64,000 bases of DNA, taken from the NCBI RefSeq assembly GCF_003182155.1, contig NZ_QGTG01000001.1:1-64000 (forward strand), given 5' to 3'. A model generated the notes under the pieces. The model saw only the letters and a program-made list of their open reading frames with translations. It ran no database searches and was not told the origin of the DNA. The number at the start of each line of letters is the position of its first letter. The first letter of the stretch is position 1. A program made the position numbers and the translations under genes. Origin of the DNA: Chitinophaga sp. S165 (GTDB lineage: Bacteria; Bacteroidota; Bacteroidia; Chitinophagales; Chitinophagaceae). Positions 37,131-46,909 of this stretch are shown here, one piece after another.

Positions 37131-37875
37131 CGCACAACAACTGTTAACGGATCTGGGTTGGTCCGCTCCGGGGGACATGACAGTAGAGGAAATAGCTTGG
37201 GCCTGCGGGTTAATGATGCAGCGTAAAGAAATGGATGGCAGCGATGGCCGCATTATCATGAATGGAGGTACGGCGATCATCAGCGTTAATACCGCAATTA
37301 CATACCAGCCCAAAATAAACTACATCATTGCCCATGAAATAGGGCACGCGTGTCTCCACCGGCAGTTGCAATTTTTTTCCGATAACAATAAAACACTACA
37401 GGAGTGGTATGCCAAAGGGCCCCAGGAAAAGGAGGCAAATGAATTCGCTGCAGAACTGCTGATGCCTGCCAGCTTATTTAAAAGAAAAGTGGCCAATCAA
37501 AAATTGACATTACAACTTATCGAGCAAACCGCCACCTATTTTGGCACATCGAAGACGGCGACGTTTTTAAGATACCGTGAGCACGGCCAATTTCCCGTTA
37601 TGATCGTTTTTATTGAGAACGGTATTATCAAGTGGAAACAGTATTCCAGTGATTTTCCTTATACATGGCTGACTCTCAACACGCAAGTGCCTGCTTATAC
37701 AGTAGCTGGAGATGTACACTACCGCAACGTGTCAGAAGCGGCGCCAGCCAAGGTCGATGCCATAGAATGGTTTCCAGATGATTTTCGTGCCCAAAAAGAT
37801 CCCCAACGCAAACTTTGGGAGCAATGTTTTCCTGTAAGCGAAACGAGTCTGGTAACCTGTATATGGACAGCATAG
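37108..37875 (+). CDS. ImmA/IrrE-type zinc metallopeptidase (CapP-like)
   Basis: This 255-residue protein has the gluzincin motif HEIGHACLH (His76, Glu77, His80) and a downstream acidic zinc ligand in EKEANEFAAELLMP (about 110-123), so it should be an active protease. The family (COG2856, IrrE/ImmA) cleaves a partner DNA-binding protein on stress or DNA damage. In some CBASS systems a protease of this family (CapP) inactivates a repressor (CapH) that silences the operon. Here it is in the divergent unit directly beside CBASS, so a similar role is plausible. The partner is sigma-like instead of the short CapH-type protein. Confidence 0.85.
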   Translation: MMSIPTLSAQQLLTDLGWSAPGDMTVEEIAWACGLMMQRKEMDGSDGRIIMNGGTAIISVNTAITYQPKINYIIAHEIGHACLHRQLQFFSDNNKTLQEWYAKGPQEKEANEFAAELLMPASLFKRKVANQKLTLQLIEQTATYFGTSKTATFLRYREHGQFPVMIVFIENGIIKWKQYSSDFPYTWLTLNTQVPAYTVAGDVHYRNVSEAAPAKVDAIEWFPDDFRAQKDPQRKLWEQCFPVSETSLVTCIWTA

Positions 37876-38017
37876 ATTTGGGTAAATAATGGCATCCGCC
37901 CTTGTGCCCGTTCCTATCATAAGTGTCATTACGCATTAATGAATAGATTCAGGGGGAAAAATATCAGTATTGGCGTTTTATGCTGAAATTGCGTACATTG
38001 AATGGAGATATAGCATT

Positions 38018-39388
38018 ATGATCAGCACAGAATTAATCGTTGCATTACTACAGCTACCCAAAGTCGGTCGAAAAACCACCAAACGGATAATTGGCAATCT
38101 TAAGTATAAGGTTAGTGATCTCAAAGATTTGCATGATCTGGTAAAGGAGCACGCACCAGTAGCTAAATTGCCTGACTATACTTCAGCTGAGATCGAAAAT
38201 GCAATCGGTAAAGCGAACAGCATTTTCGAACACTCTGATAAGCTGGGAGTGAAGGTAATTAGCTTTGACGACAATCTTTACCCGGGTCAGCTAAAGAAAA
38301 TTAATGATTTTCCCTTGATTATCAGTTACAAGGGAAATATTCAAAGTCTTTTGGATAAACCCAATGTCGCGGTTATTGGAACCAGAGATCCCTCTGAGTA
38401 TGGCATGCGTTTAGGTGAGCGCCTCGCCGAAGTGCTGGCTGACCGGAATTTTAATATTGTGTCCGGTCTGGCCGTGGGTTGTGACACAGCTGGGCACAAG
38501 GGCGCCATTAAAGGCGGCGGTAGCACGACTGCGGTCCTCGCTCATGGTCTGGATTACATTTACCCCAAAGAAAATCAAGAACTGGCCCAAGAGATTCTGG
38601 ATAAAGATGGTGTGTGGATTAGCGAATATTTCGTTAAGACCAAAGCCCATCCGAACTTTTTTGTCGAGCGTGACCGTATCCAGGCAGGTTTATCGCATTC
38701 TGTCATAGTGGTAGAGACAGGGATCAAGGGAGGCACTATGCACACCGTGAAGTATTGTGAGGAATTTAATAGGCGGTTGGTGTGCCTCAATCATCCGGAA
38801 AAATATTTGCAAAATGAAAAAGTGCAAGGTAACCAGATGTTGATTAATGATGGACGCGCCTATGCAGTCTCCAGCTCGGAGGAAATTGATATGCTGTCCT
38901 ACCTGGTGCTGGGTGATTACTTTGCTTCACATACAACAAGTAGCGGGTATTTGTGGTACTTCTATGATACATTGGCACGAACTTTTTTTGAAACACCTCT
39001 TGACACTTCCGCTTGGAAACCGCTGCTAAATAATGCGACCGATCACCTTTCTGAGCACTATAAGGATGTTTATAGGGATATCTGTGCGAGGCTGATCAAA
39101 GACTTCGATATTAGCCGTATAGAGCCCTATCAAAAGAACGACCGCGAAGATGATATTCGGCAAACAGCGTTAAAAATAAAGAATGCATTTCAAGATTACA
39201 AAATAATACATGGAAGCCTAAAACTAAAAACTACCGTTTTTAAAAAATTTGAAGATGACATCGATCTGATCGTAAAAATGAGAGATATGGCCGATCAGAA
39301 AGGTTTAGATTATGGGCAGAAGAAAATAAATAAGGAGGACAAGCATAATAAAAGTGATAACACACAGTATAATTTATGGCAGGAGTAA
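38018..39388 (+). CDS. DprA/Smf-like protein of the SLOG superfamily
   Basis: The protein has 456 residues from MISTELIVALLQLPKVG; an in-frame TTG 16 codons upstream is less likely. The N-terminus has a helix-hairpin-helix-like stretch (LLQLPKVGRKTTKRIIG) as in DprA. The Rossmann core (about 85-290) has VAVIGTRDPSEYG, NIVSGLAVGCDTAGHKGA and GGTMHTVKYCEEFNRRL, all DprA-like. About 150 more residues have no DprA counterpart and end in a charged, Lys-rich tail. It is followed by a HAD gene overlapping by 13 bases and then a PRTase. DprA normally loads RecA onto ssDNA; this copy with its extra domain in a defence island may have a different role. Confidence 0.85.
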   Translation: MISTELIVALLQLPKVGRKTTKRIIGNLKYKVSDLKDLHDLVKEHAPVAKLPDYTSAEIENAIGKANSIFEHSDKLGVKVISFDDNLYPGQLKKINDFPLIISYKGNIQSLLDKPNVAVIGTRDPSEYGMRLGERLAEVLADRNFNIVSGLAVGCDTAGHKGAIKGGGSTTAVLAHGLDYIYPKENQELAQEILDKDGVWISEYFVKTKAHPNFFVERDRIQAGLSHSVIVVETGIKGGTMHTVKYCEEFNRRLVCLNHPEKYLQNEKVQGNQMLINDGRAYAVSSSEEIDMLSYLVLGDYFASHTTSSGYLWYFYDTLARTFFETPLDTSAWKPLLNNATDHLSEHYKDVYRDICARLIKDFDISRIEPYQKNDREDDIRQTALKIKNAFQDYKIIHGSLKLKTTVFKKFEDDIDLIVKMRDMADQKGLDYGQKKINKEDKHNKSDNTQYNLWQE

Positions 39389-39882
39389 TTTTTGACCTGG
39401 ACCAAACCATTGTCGATAGCAGCATTGCTGAGCACTTGCGTCGACAGGGGAACTGGGGAAGCGTATATCCCCTCATACCCAAATTTGCGCTTTATCCTGG
39501 TATACATGAAGCATTTGCTTACTTGCGCCAAAAGCAAATTCCTGTTGCCATCGTTACGTCCAGTCCTAGTATCTATTGTGGAAAGGTAACCAGTCATTTC
39601 AATGTGTCCTGTGACAACCGGGTATGTTACCATGATACCAAACTGCGGAAGCCACATCCAGCCCCCTTCCACCTCGCCTTACAAAAAATGGGGATTGACA
39701 CTAAAAACGTCATCTCTTTTGGAGATAGCCCACACGATATCTCAGCATCTCATGCTGCTGATATTGCCTCGGTGGCGTGTTTATGGGGTACAGACGATCG
39801 AGATGCAATCATAAAAGCGTCTCCACATTATATCATTGAACGATCAGAGGACCTTCCCGAATTTATGACCAAATTTTTTTAA
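39376..39882 (+). CDS. HAD-family hydrolase
   Basis: This 168-residue phosphatase-type protein has the nucleophile motif DLDQT (Asp7, Asp9), motif II VTSSPS (about 55), the Lys in LRKPHPAPF (about 95), and the acidic motif GDSPHD (about 116), all complete. The substrate is not known; nucleotides and sugar phosphates are common. It overlaps the DprA-like gene by 13 bases and precedes the PRTase by 190, which suggests joint action on a nucleotide-derived molecule. Confidence 0.88.
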   Translation: MAGVIFDLDQTIVDSSIAEHLRRQGNWGSVYPLIPKFALYPGIHEAFAYLRQKQIPVAIVTSSPSIYCGKVTSHFNVSCDNRVCYHDTKLRKPHPAPFHLALQKMGIDTKNVISFGDSPHDISASHAADIASVACLWGTDDRDAIIKASPHYIIERSEDLPEFMTKFF

Positions 39883-40072
39883 ATATCTTATTCAGCACCC
39901 CAATAACCGAATCATTCAACGTTATGATTTTTCATCGCTTTATCACATAGGCGTGACCGATGCTTGGGCGGCAAATTCCCAACGTGGCTTACACGAGTAA
40001 GCCCAGTGGTATCAGATCCCAATTGTAACATAAGTACTAGGCATATACCCTTATCTATTTAAAACATCACAC

Positions 40073-40711
40073 ATGCTTCAGCCTTATAGAATTCAAAAAG
40101 AACACCTAAACGAGCATTTCCACTTAGATGAAAATGATGAGTGTTATTATCTCATGGAGTACCGCCCTGGTTCCCGTTATTGGGACGATCCGGCCCATCA
40201 GTTGATCTCCAATTTCAAAAAAGATATGAAATATAAAGGTTCCGCCTCATGGCCTCATAAGGAAAGGGCTATTAGCCAGGTAGCGGCACATTTTACCGAA
40301 GTCATCCCCAAGCTGGCCATGGACCGATGCACTTTGGTGCCAATACCACCTTCCAAGACCAAAACCCATGAAAAGTATGATGATAGAATGACCAGAGTGC
40401 TGTCATTACTAAATATTGGTAAGTCTGATGTGAGGGAGTTGATAGCTGCAGTCCGTGACATGGAAGCGTCTCATCGTAGTGGAGAGAATCGTCCCAAACT
40501 GGAAGATCTGATTGCGAACTACCGGTTAGATGAGGCGGAGTGTAAAAATATTACAAAAAAGATAGTGTTAGTGGATGATGTAGTAACAGCGGGTTCACAT
40601 TTTAAAGCCTGTAAAAGGTTAATACAGGACCGTCTTCCTAATGTGGAAGTTGCCGGACTATTCATAGCGAGGCGCGTTGTGGATGATCCGTTCAAAGAGT
40701 TATTGCTATAA
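40073..40711 (+). CDS. Phosphoribosyltransferase-like protein
   Basis: This 212-residue protein has the PRPP-binding motif KIVLVDDVVTAGSHF (about 162-176) typical of type I PRTases, such as ComF-like proteins. The N-terminal 150 residues do not match a named enzyme. ComF-type PRTases are often linked with competence or DNA-uptake genes, and DprA is also a competence protein, so a pairing with the DprA-like gene is reasonable. Its reaction is not known. Confidence 0.8.
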   Translation: MLQPYRIQKEHLNEHFHLDENDECYYLMEYRPGSRYWDDPAHQLISNFKKDMKYKGSASWPHKERAISQVAAHFTEVIPKLAMDRCTLVPIPPSKTKTHEKYDDRMTRVLSLLNIGKSDVRELIAAVRDMEASHRSGENRPKLEDLIANYRLDEAECKNITKKIVLVDDVVTAGSHFKACKRLIQDRLPNVEVAGLFIARRVVDDPFKELLL

Positions 40712-41183
40712 ATAGTGTTGCGTAACGTTGTTGCACAGGCTTTTCATGGGAGCCAATACATTAAGGGGAACGGCGCTGCTCAGATCAGCCGTGGGTCTGG
40801 TGCCGAGTTGAGGCAATGGCCTGGTCAAGGTCTGATAGACAATGTATTTGAAAAAAGATGTTCCTTGCGACCGCTGGTGGAGTGATTTCTGCCGATAAGC
40901 ATACCTTTTCTGACTTTGCGACAGTATATGAAGTACTGCTTACCTAAATTTTACAACAATTCGGACGAAGATCACCGGAGAAATGTTTTGTCCAATACAA
41001 AAAAAACAAGTTTATTTGGAGTTATGAAGTGTTCGAGTTTAACGCCCTGTCTTCTCCTTTATCAAATTTCTTTAGGTGAGTAATACTGGAACGATAAATT
41101 ATCCCGCAAAGGAATGTACGAATTTCATGTTGATCCTCTTTATGTTAGCTTATCATATCAACTAATAATCCTTAAACTAAACT
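40712..41183. other. Non-coding 472 bases
   Basis: No convincing gene is seen; short open stretches near 40859-40950 look like decayed sequence. It probably carries the promoter of the McrBC-like unit. Confidence 0.4.
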
Positions 41184-43649
41184 ATGTACACTAAAGTTAT
41201 CGCCAAAAAAGGTAGGTCATATCCTAAGAACCCTGCACTGGGTGTCATCATTCCGATATTTGGATTTGATGAAGCAACAGGTACTTATATCCATGCAACA
41301 AGAGAGATGTACCCGGATGATCAGGAGATATTTATTTATGCAGGTTATGCACAAATTGACCATGATATTCAGGAGAACGAACTATTTGAAATCAACGATA
41401 TTAGAAGAGTTAATGATCCTTCCAAGTCATGCCAATATTCAGCAGCTGCCAATGATTATCAGCAGTTGCCTTTTACTATGTTTATCCCAATAATTGATGC
41501 CAAGTTTGACGTCAATAATAAAGAATTACAGGCTGTTCATTTCAATTCATTCTTTTTTATCCGAAGTGGAAATTCTATCTACGGTCCATTGGCGGCGGAT
41601 TATGATAATAATAATAAATGGCGCCCAATAAACAGAGGAGACGACCGCTTCGAAAATGTATATGAAAATCTTTTTTCGCACATAGAAGATAACCATGATT
41701 GTGTGCTGCAATTCAAGGTGGATACTTTCAATGAAGGAATTATCGGTGACTACGTTTTAGATCTTAATATGCTGCTGCAATCTGGCAAATATACCACCAT
41801 TTATGCTGGAACCAAAGAGGATACAATTGCCTGGGCACGCACAAAACTGCCAAATGCATTAGCCGCATCCAAAGCGGAGAGCGATTTCTTAAAAAAGCTC
41901 TCTACATTTTCTCTTCCAAATATCACTCTGCCAAGCGAAAAACAGAAACTGGAAGCATTCAGTCGTTATGTCGGCGAGGCCAATGATGTAATCAATGTAG
42001 CACTCCCCAATCTTTTTGAACGCTATTTGGAAAGTGACGCGGGTAGAGCTAATTTAGAGACCTATCTGGCAGAAAATGCCTCTTCATTCATCCAGGAATA
42101 CAGGAAAGATGAGTTCACTGCAGCGGATAGAGAGTTGAAATCTAAAAGGGAAGAAATTGATGCCCTTGAGCTACAGGCGGCGAGTTTGAAACAAAATCTG
42201 GAAGCAAACAACGAGAAAATTCTAGAGGGTGTAGATGAGGGCGACAAAGCAAAACTTAGGCATATTATTAAAAATGAAGATCAACGAAACCGGTTTTTGA
42301 AACTTTTTGATGCGACGGGGGTATATGAGTCAGTGCAGGTAAAAGTCCAACAATTAGAAGGGAAGAGGGAAATCCTTGAAGATGATGTTAAACGTCGGCA
42401 AAACGAAGTAAATAAACTTGAGGCGCAGGAAAAGGCTGTAAAGGCTGCCATTGTAACTGTTAAAGACAAATTCTTTAAGGAAGAGGATTTTGCCACGCGC
42501 CTTGTTGAAACAAAAATATATTCCGATATCTTAAACAATATTGAACCGGTAAGTTTACACGAAAAAAATAGTGAACTGCAGGCGGAATACAAGGTCTTGG
42601 ACGTCCATCATGGTAATATTGAGGCCATCGAATTCATTAACGAGATTACCAATCGTCTTGACTCGCTGGGGCGGACGATTAATCCTAACGACGTAGTTAA
42701 TTATCTAGTTAGCTTGCACCAAAATTTCCTTACCATCTTTGCCGGATTGCCAGGGGTTGGTAAAACCTCCCTTGTTACCAAATTGTCACAGGCCCTCGGT
42801 GCTTACGCATTTGATCGGTTTCTGGCTGTTCCTGTGCAGAAGGGATGGACTTCCAACAAGGACCTGATAGGATACTATAATCCTATCACCCGCAGATATC
42901 AACCGGCTAAAACAGGTATGTATCAACTACTAAGGCTTCTGCACAAAGATGCTGAGAACGGCCAAGAGTATCCGGCAATCGTGTTACTAGACGAAGCGAA
43001 TCTTAGTCCGATTGAGCATTATTGGGCTGAATTCTCTTCGATCGCTGACGATGAAAATAAAAGGCCTCTTAGGATTTCGGATGAACATTGCCTTAAAATT
43101 GGCAAAGGAATGCGTTTTCTAGCCACGATCAACTACGATCATACAACCGAAGTCCTGAGTGAACGCTTAATTAGTAGGGCACCTATTATTAAGCTGTCAA
43201 AATCTGATATTGGCCTATCCGATGATTTGCCAGCAGAGTTCCAGTTCCCGATTTTTGACTATGCGAAGCTCGATTATTGGTTAAGAGAGCAAAGGGAAAG
43301 TTACAAGGTAGATGTGAAGACCCGCTTTGAAAGCATAATAAAAAAGCTTGAAGAAGACAATCCTGCTCTTGGTGTTCCTATCATTGTTTCTGCAAGAAAG
43401 CAACGTGCAGTCGAGAAGTATTGCGCAGCGGCTAGCCCCCTGATGAAGATGCATTCACCGCTCACAGCCCTTGACTATGCCGTTAATCAGCATATACTAC
43501 CCCTTATTGCAGGAAGAGGCGATGCCTACAAAAAAAGGCTAGAGGCTCTACATGAAAAATTACAGAGCATGCCAATATCGTCTAAACATCTCACTAATAT
43601 CATACAAGCCGGTGATCAAAATTTTAAGTACTACAAGTTTTTCTACTAA
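41184..43649 (+). CDS. McrB-like AAA+ NTPase with long coiled-coil
   Basis: This 821-residue protein has an N-terminal domain (about 1-240), a long coiled-coil (about 300-440, rich in Glu and Lys heptads), and a C-terminal AAA+ domain. It has Walker A GLPGVGKT (about 520), Walker B IVLLDEANL (about 600), and a downstream ATINYDHTTEVLSERL segment in the place of the McrB NTAD-type motif. The next gene encodes its nuclease partner and starts at the same base where this one stops. Together they form a type IV, modification-dependent or phage-sensing restriction unit; the sensed DNA is not known. Confidence 0.82.
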   Translation: MYTKVIAKKGRSYPKNPALGVIIPIFGFDEATGTYIHATREMYPDDQEIFIYAGYAQIDHDIQENELFEINDIRRVNDPSKSCQYSAAANDYQQLPFTMFIPIIDAKFDVNNKELQAVHFNSFFFIRSGNSIYGPLAADYDNNNKWRPINRGDDRFENVYENLFSHIEDNHDCVLQFKVDTFNEGIIGDYVLDLNMLLQSGKYTTIYAGTKEDTIAWARTKLPNALAASKAESDFLKKLSTFSLPNITLPSEKQKLEAFSRYVGEANDVINVALPNLFERYLESDAGRANLETYLAENASSFIQEYRKDEFTAADRELKSKREEIDALELQAASLKQNLEANNEKILEGVDEGDKAKLRHIIKNEDQRNRFLKLFDATGVYESVQVKVQQLEGKREILEDDVKRRQNEVNKLEAQEKAVKAAIVTVKDKFFKEEDFATRLVETKIYSDILNNIEPVSLHEKNSELQAEYKVLDVHHGNIEAIEFINEITNRLDSLGRTINPNDVVNYLVSLHQNFLTIFAGLPGVGKTSLVTKLSQALGAYAFDRFLAVPVQKGWTSNKDLIGYYNPITRRYQPAKTGMYQLLRLLHKDAENGQEYPAIVLLDEANLSPIEHYWAEFSSIADDENKRPLRISDEHCLKIGKGMRFLATINYDHTTEVLSERLISRAPIIKLSKSDIGLSDDLPAEFQFPIFDYAKLDYWLREQRESYKVDVKTRFESIIKKLEEDNPALGVPIIVSARKQRAVEKYCAAASPLMKMHSPLTALDYAVNQHILPLIAGRGDAYKKRLEALHEKLQSMPISSKHLTNIIQAGDQNFKYYKFFY

Positions 43650-45445
43650 TGGAAGCAATTAAAGTGCATGTATATACTGCATCACGCCTGGGCGACACGC
43701 CCACGTTGCAATTATTATCGGAGACCAAAAGCCCTCAATTCTCTGAAAATGCCTTTTTTCAGATTGTGTTGGAGTCCAATGACAGGCTACCGGAAGGTAC
43801 GTACGTCTGGTTGGGAGATTTTCGTTGCCCGTTAGAGTTTTTTTCTGGTAGTGAAGGTTCACCATGTCTGTATTGTCCGAGCGTCAATGCGATTTTTTCC
43901 ACAGAAGAATATGATAAGTTTTCAGGTCATTTTGATACGCCATATGGCCGTAAAAGACTCAGCAAGATATTTCTCAATCATTTTGGTAATTGCGATATTG
44001 AACTCGAACTACCAAACGGGGATAAAGTAGAATATCATTTACTTGGTGCTGTGGAAGTCAGTTCAGAAAAGATTCAAGATATCAAAGGGTTACTGGACTA
44101 TTTATTTCAGAAAGACTTTTACTTCTGGAATATCGTTTCGTTAACAAAAGCCTCGGGCGATATAGATGAAAAAATTACAGAGAATGTATACTGGAAACTA
44201 TGTTCGGTCCGGGATATTTGCAAAGTGTTTAATGAGGAGTTTTTAGACCAACTTGTCTTTGACAAAATTACCAAACTGACGCCCGCTAATATGGTTCGGC
44301 CTTGGAGCGAAACGGAACTGATATCTGACACATCATTATTGTGGATTATTGAGAATGAAGATGTTCTGCAGTTAACTACCGTGGCTGACGAAAACCATTT
44401 TCTGTTGCTTAATAGGCCGTTCAAGTCAGATGTGGTATTCTCAGAGTCGCTGTTGGAATCAACTGATGTCTACGAGAACCAATTGGTCCACTGGTTTGTC
44501 AATGATGTTTATCAGTTTCTACAGGAAACCAAAGCGGTAGTACGTGAGAAGTACCAAACCTATGTGAAAAAAGAAGACCTGCTGAAGTACGGTATTTATG
44601 CGGGTTTTTTCAAACGTATGGTGTCATATACAGAAGAGTTAGAAATTGCGATTGAAGAGATTAAGGGCACCTTGAATCGTCTCGTTCCAGTATCTATTGA
44701 ATTGATAGATTCAATTCAGGACCAACGCATACACAGCAAACCACATTACCGAAATCTGTATATGTGTTTGGTAAAGTGGTTGGAGAATAGACAGGTCCGC
44801 TATTATCCAGATCCATTGTTGTCTGGTTTAAAGCACGTGTCAAAGTTATACGAGATATTTTGCTTGTTTAAGATTTTTGATGCCTTATTAGATGATCTCC
44901 ATTTTACCACCGAGGACCAGTCTGTCCTGTATCAGTCCGCGAGCCTGCTAACAAATCCATTCTCAATGGAAGACATTGAGCTGTTACCCACTTACCATTT
45001 TGAAAAAAATGACATAAAGATAACTGTACACTATGATACATTGCCGGTTACTTTGACAACTTCAAGGGCCGGAGGCCGGGGACTGCGTCCAGACTTTGTG
45101 TTAGAAGTGAATGTTGGCGGCGAAATAAGTTACTACATTATGGATGCTAAATATAAGACCGTCCGCAATATCGAAAATTTCGATTTTGCGGAATTAACGC
45201 TTAAATATCTGCATGGAATCTCCACGGTCTATGGAGGGACAATAAAAACGCAGGCATTATTAATCTTGAATCCAATTACCCAGAGCGGAATGAAGTTTTA
45301 TCACCAAAACGCATACAGTTTGTGGGGACAGCATCCAGTAACACCGGCTATTGGTAGAATTGAAGTTTCCACTGACCCGTCCGTAAAAGGATATCTTGCC
45401 AGAGTATTGGAACAACTGATGCTACTTTCAAAGCGCTTGGCCTAG
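43649..45445 (+). CDS. McrC-like PD-(D/E)XK nuclease (DUF2357 type)
   Basis: This 598-residue protein has a C-terminal nuclease core with GLRPDFVLEV (about 478-487) and YYIMDAKYKTV (about 495-505), giving the D...DxK pattern of the PD-(D/E)XK fold seen in McrC and DUF2357 proteins. The N-terminal 450 residues fit the DUF2357 pattern weakly. Its start overlaps the McrB-like stop by one base, so translation is coupled. It is the likely cutting subunit. Confidence 0.8.
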   Translation: MEAIKVHVYTASRLGDTPTLQLLSETKSPQFSENAFFQIVLESNDRLPEGTYVWLGDFRCPLEFFSGSEGSPCLYCPSVNAIFSTEEYDKFSGHFDTPYGRKRLSKIFLNHFGNCDIELELPNGDKVEYHLLGAVEVSSEKIQDIKGLLDYLFQKDFYFWNIVSLTKASGDIDEKITENVYWKLCSVRDICKVFNEEFLDQLVFDKITKLTPANMVRPWSETELISDTSLLWIIENEDVLQLTTVADENHFLLLNRPFKSDVVFSESLLESTDVYENQLVHWFVNDVYQFLQETKAVVREKYQTYVKKEDLLKYGIYAGFFKRMVSYTEELEIAIEEIKGTLNRLVPVSIELIDSIQDQRIHSKPHYRNLYMCLVKWLENRQVRYYPDPLLSGLKHVSKLYEIFCLFKIFDALLDDLHFTTEDQSVLYQSASLLTNPFSMEDIELLPTYHFEKNDIKITVHYDTLPVTLTTSRAGGRGLRPDFVLEVNVGGEISYYIMDAKYKTVRNIENFDFAELTLKYLHGISTVYGGTIKTQALLILNPITQSGMKFYHQNAYSLWGQHPVTPAIGRIEVSTDPSVKGYLARVLEQLMLLSKRLA

Positions 45446-45500
45446 TTTGTTGAACAAACAATACAGACGAAATTAAGCTTAAGGACAAGTTTGGACGATT

Positions 45501-46484
45501 TTAACAATTGCTGTCAACTGAATCTTCACCTGTCCAATCGATCCCCTGAGCGTGTTTGAACTGTTTAATGGCTTCTGTCAGCGCAAAGAAACTTCCAAGA
45601 TTGGTATGAACAAACAATGTGTCTTCGAATGTAATCTGAGCCAACGCCCAACCTTTTATGGCATTATCTTCACTGCAACGGGAAATAACCCATAACGTTC
45701 GCCCGTCTTCAGATCTTGCTACTTCGTAAATAATAAAGCTAGCGTATTTGTTAGTGGAAAAAGTCCTGCCAATTTGCAGATTCTCGGCGTACGTGTTCAT
45801 TGGATTACAGGTGCTGTTCTGCGGACAACAAGGAAACTCGCAGGCCGTCTTCCAGTTCATTTGAATCGCATTAGGTGTATCCGAAACTGTGACTGTAACT
45901 GATTCTTCTGAGGGGCTTGGGTAATGCCTGTCCCTAAATATCCATCGATCTAAGGAACCGCTACCGGATGGAAACTTATCGTTCGCTGCCCAAGCCAGGA
46001 GCCGTTCTCTACATATTTGCGCTTCTTCAGCACTAACGGTTTGCATCCATTTGAAATTCGGCTCCTGGAATTTGTCACGGAATTTTAATGGATCGGCAAA
46101 AAAAGCCTCGACGCTGCCACAAACGATCGCAATGCGTTTTGCCGTAATTGGGTTTAGCATTGTATTTTCCAATCTTGTCACCCAACGCAGATTTTCCGGC
46201 CGGTTGTTCATTTTGTTTGTATCTATGTGATCAACCACATGTTCTTTGGTAGGAGCAACACTATGGAATGCTGTAGCCACAATGCGATGGACGCGCGCGG
46301 TGCCGATTTCCATATATCCAGTTTTGACGTTATGTTTACCCCTGGTCCACTGGCTATCATTTTTACGAGGACGTTTTCCGTCTCGAGGGTGGCGTAGCAC
46401 GGATCCGTTATCTCTTACCATGTAATTTTCATCTTTGTAGACACATGTGGCTTCACATTTGAAATCATCTAGGTTTGCTGGCAT
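45501..46484 (-). CDS. HNH homing-endonuclease-like protein
   Basis: This 327-residue protein has an N-terminal HNH_3-type domain with HRIVATAFH (about 66-74) and VVDHIDTNKMNNRPENLRW (about 83-101), the pattern seen in phage and mobile HNH nucleases. The C-terminal 200 residues, including a Cys-rich patch CEFPCCPQNSTC, are not recognised. It converges on the McrC-like gene. It may be a stand-alone mobile nuclease in the island or a defence effector. Confidence 0.75.
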   Translation of the reverse strand: MPANLDDFKCEATCVYKDENYMVRDNGSVLRHPRDGKRPRKNDSQWTRGKHNVKTGYMEIGTARVHRIVATAFHSVAPTKEHVVDHIDTNKMNNRPENLRWVTRLENTMLNPITAKRIAIVCGSVEAFFADPLKFRDKFQEPNFKWMQTVSAEEAQICRERLLAWAANDKFPSGSGSLDRWIFRDRHYPSPSEESVTVTVSDTPNAIQMNWKTACEFPCCPQNSTCNPMNTYAENLQIGRTFSTNKYASFIIYEVARSEDGRTLWVISRCSEDNAIKGWALAQITFEDTLFVHTNLGSFFALTEAIKQFKHAQGIDWTGEDSVDSNC

Positions 46485-46909
46485 TAGGGACTGATATTAT
46501 AGTTTAAAAAATAATATTCAACGAATAGGAAATGAAAAAAGTGTATACGCTATTACCTGTCAGGCACCAAAAACGAGCACCCATAGTGTACGACCACCAC
46601 TTAAAAAAATTAAAGCAAGTATAAATATTTTTCGTCTTAAAAACATTGATACACTACATGAGAAATATCCAGCGATCGTATTATTTGAGAGGTACGTAAT
46701 CAAAATTAATTTAAATTTAGAATGTAACATCCGGTCACAGAGATTGTATTAAATTATATTATTGTTTGGGGGCAAGCATATGATTGTAAAACTCCAACCG
46801 CTAGAAGTAGCCGATCAGAACTTAGTCTGAGAGTAAGCAATGCGATGCCTAAATACGTTGCCAATCTTTTTGGTGGATAACAGGTTTGTAGAATAATAAC
46901 TTTGTAAGT
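46485..46909. other. Promoter region of the HPt module
   Basis: These 425 AT-rich bases hold no gene. A stretch near 46710-46735 (ATTTAGAATGTAAC) resembles one at about 47380 before the second HPt gene, so the leader may have been duplicated with the gene. TAACTTTG at about 46897-46904 matches TAnnTTTG but is only a few bases from the ATG. Confidence 0.35.
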
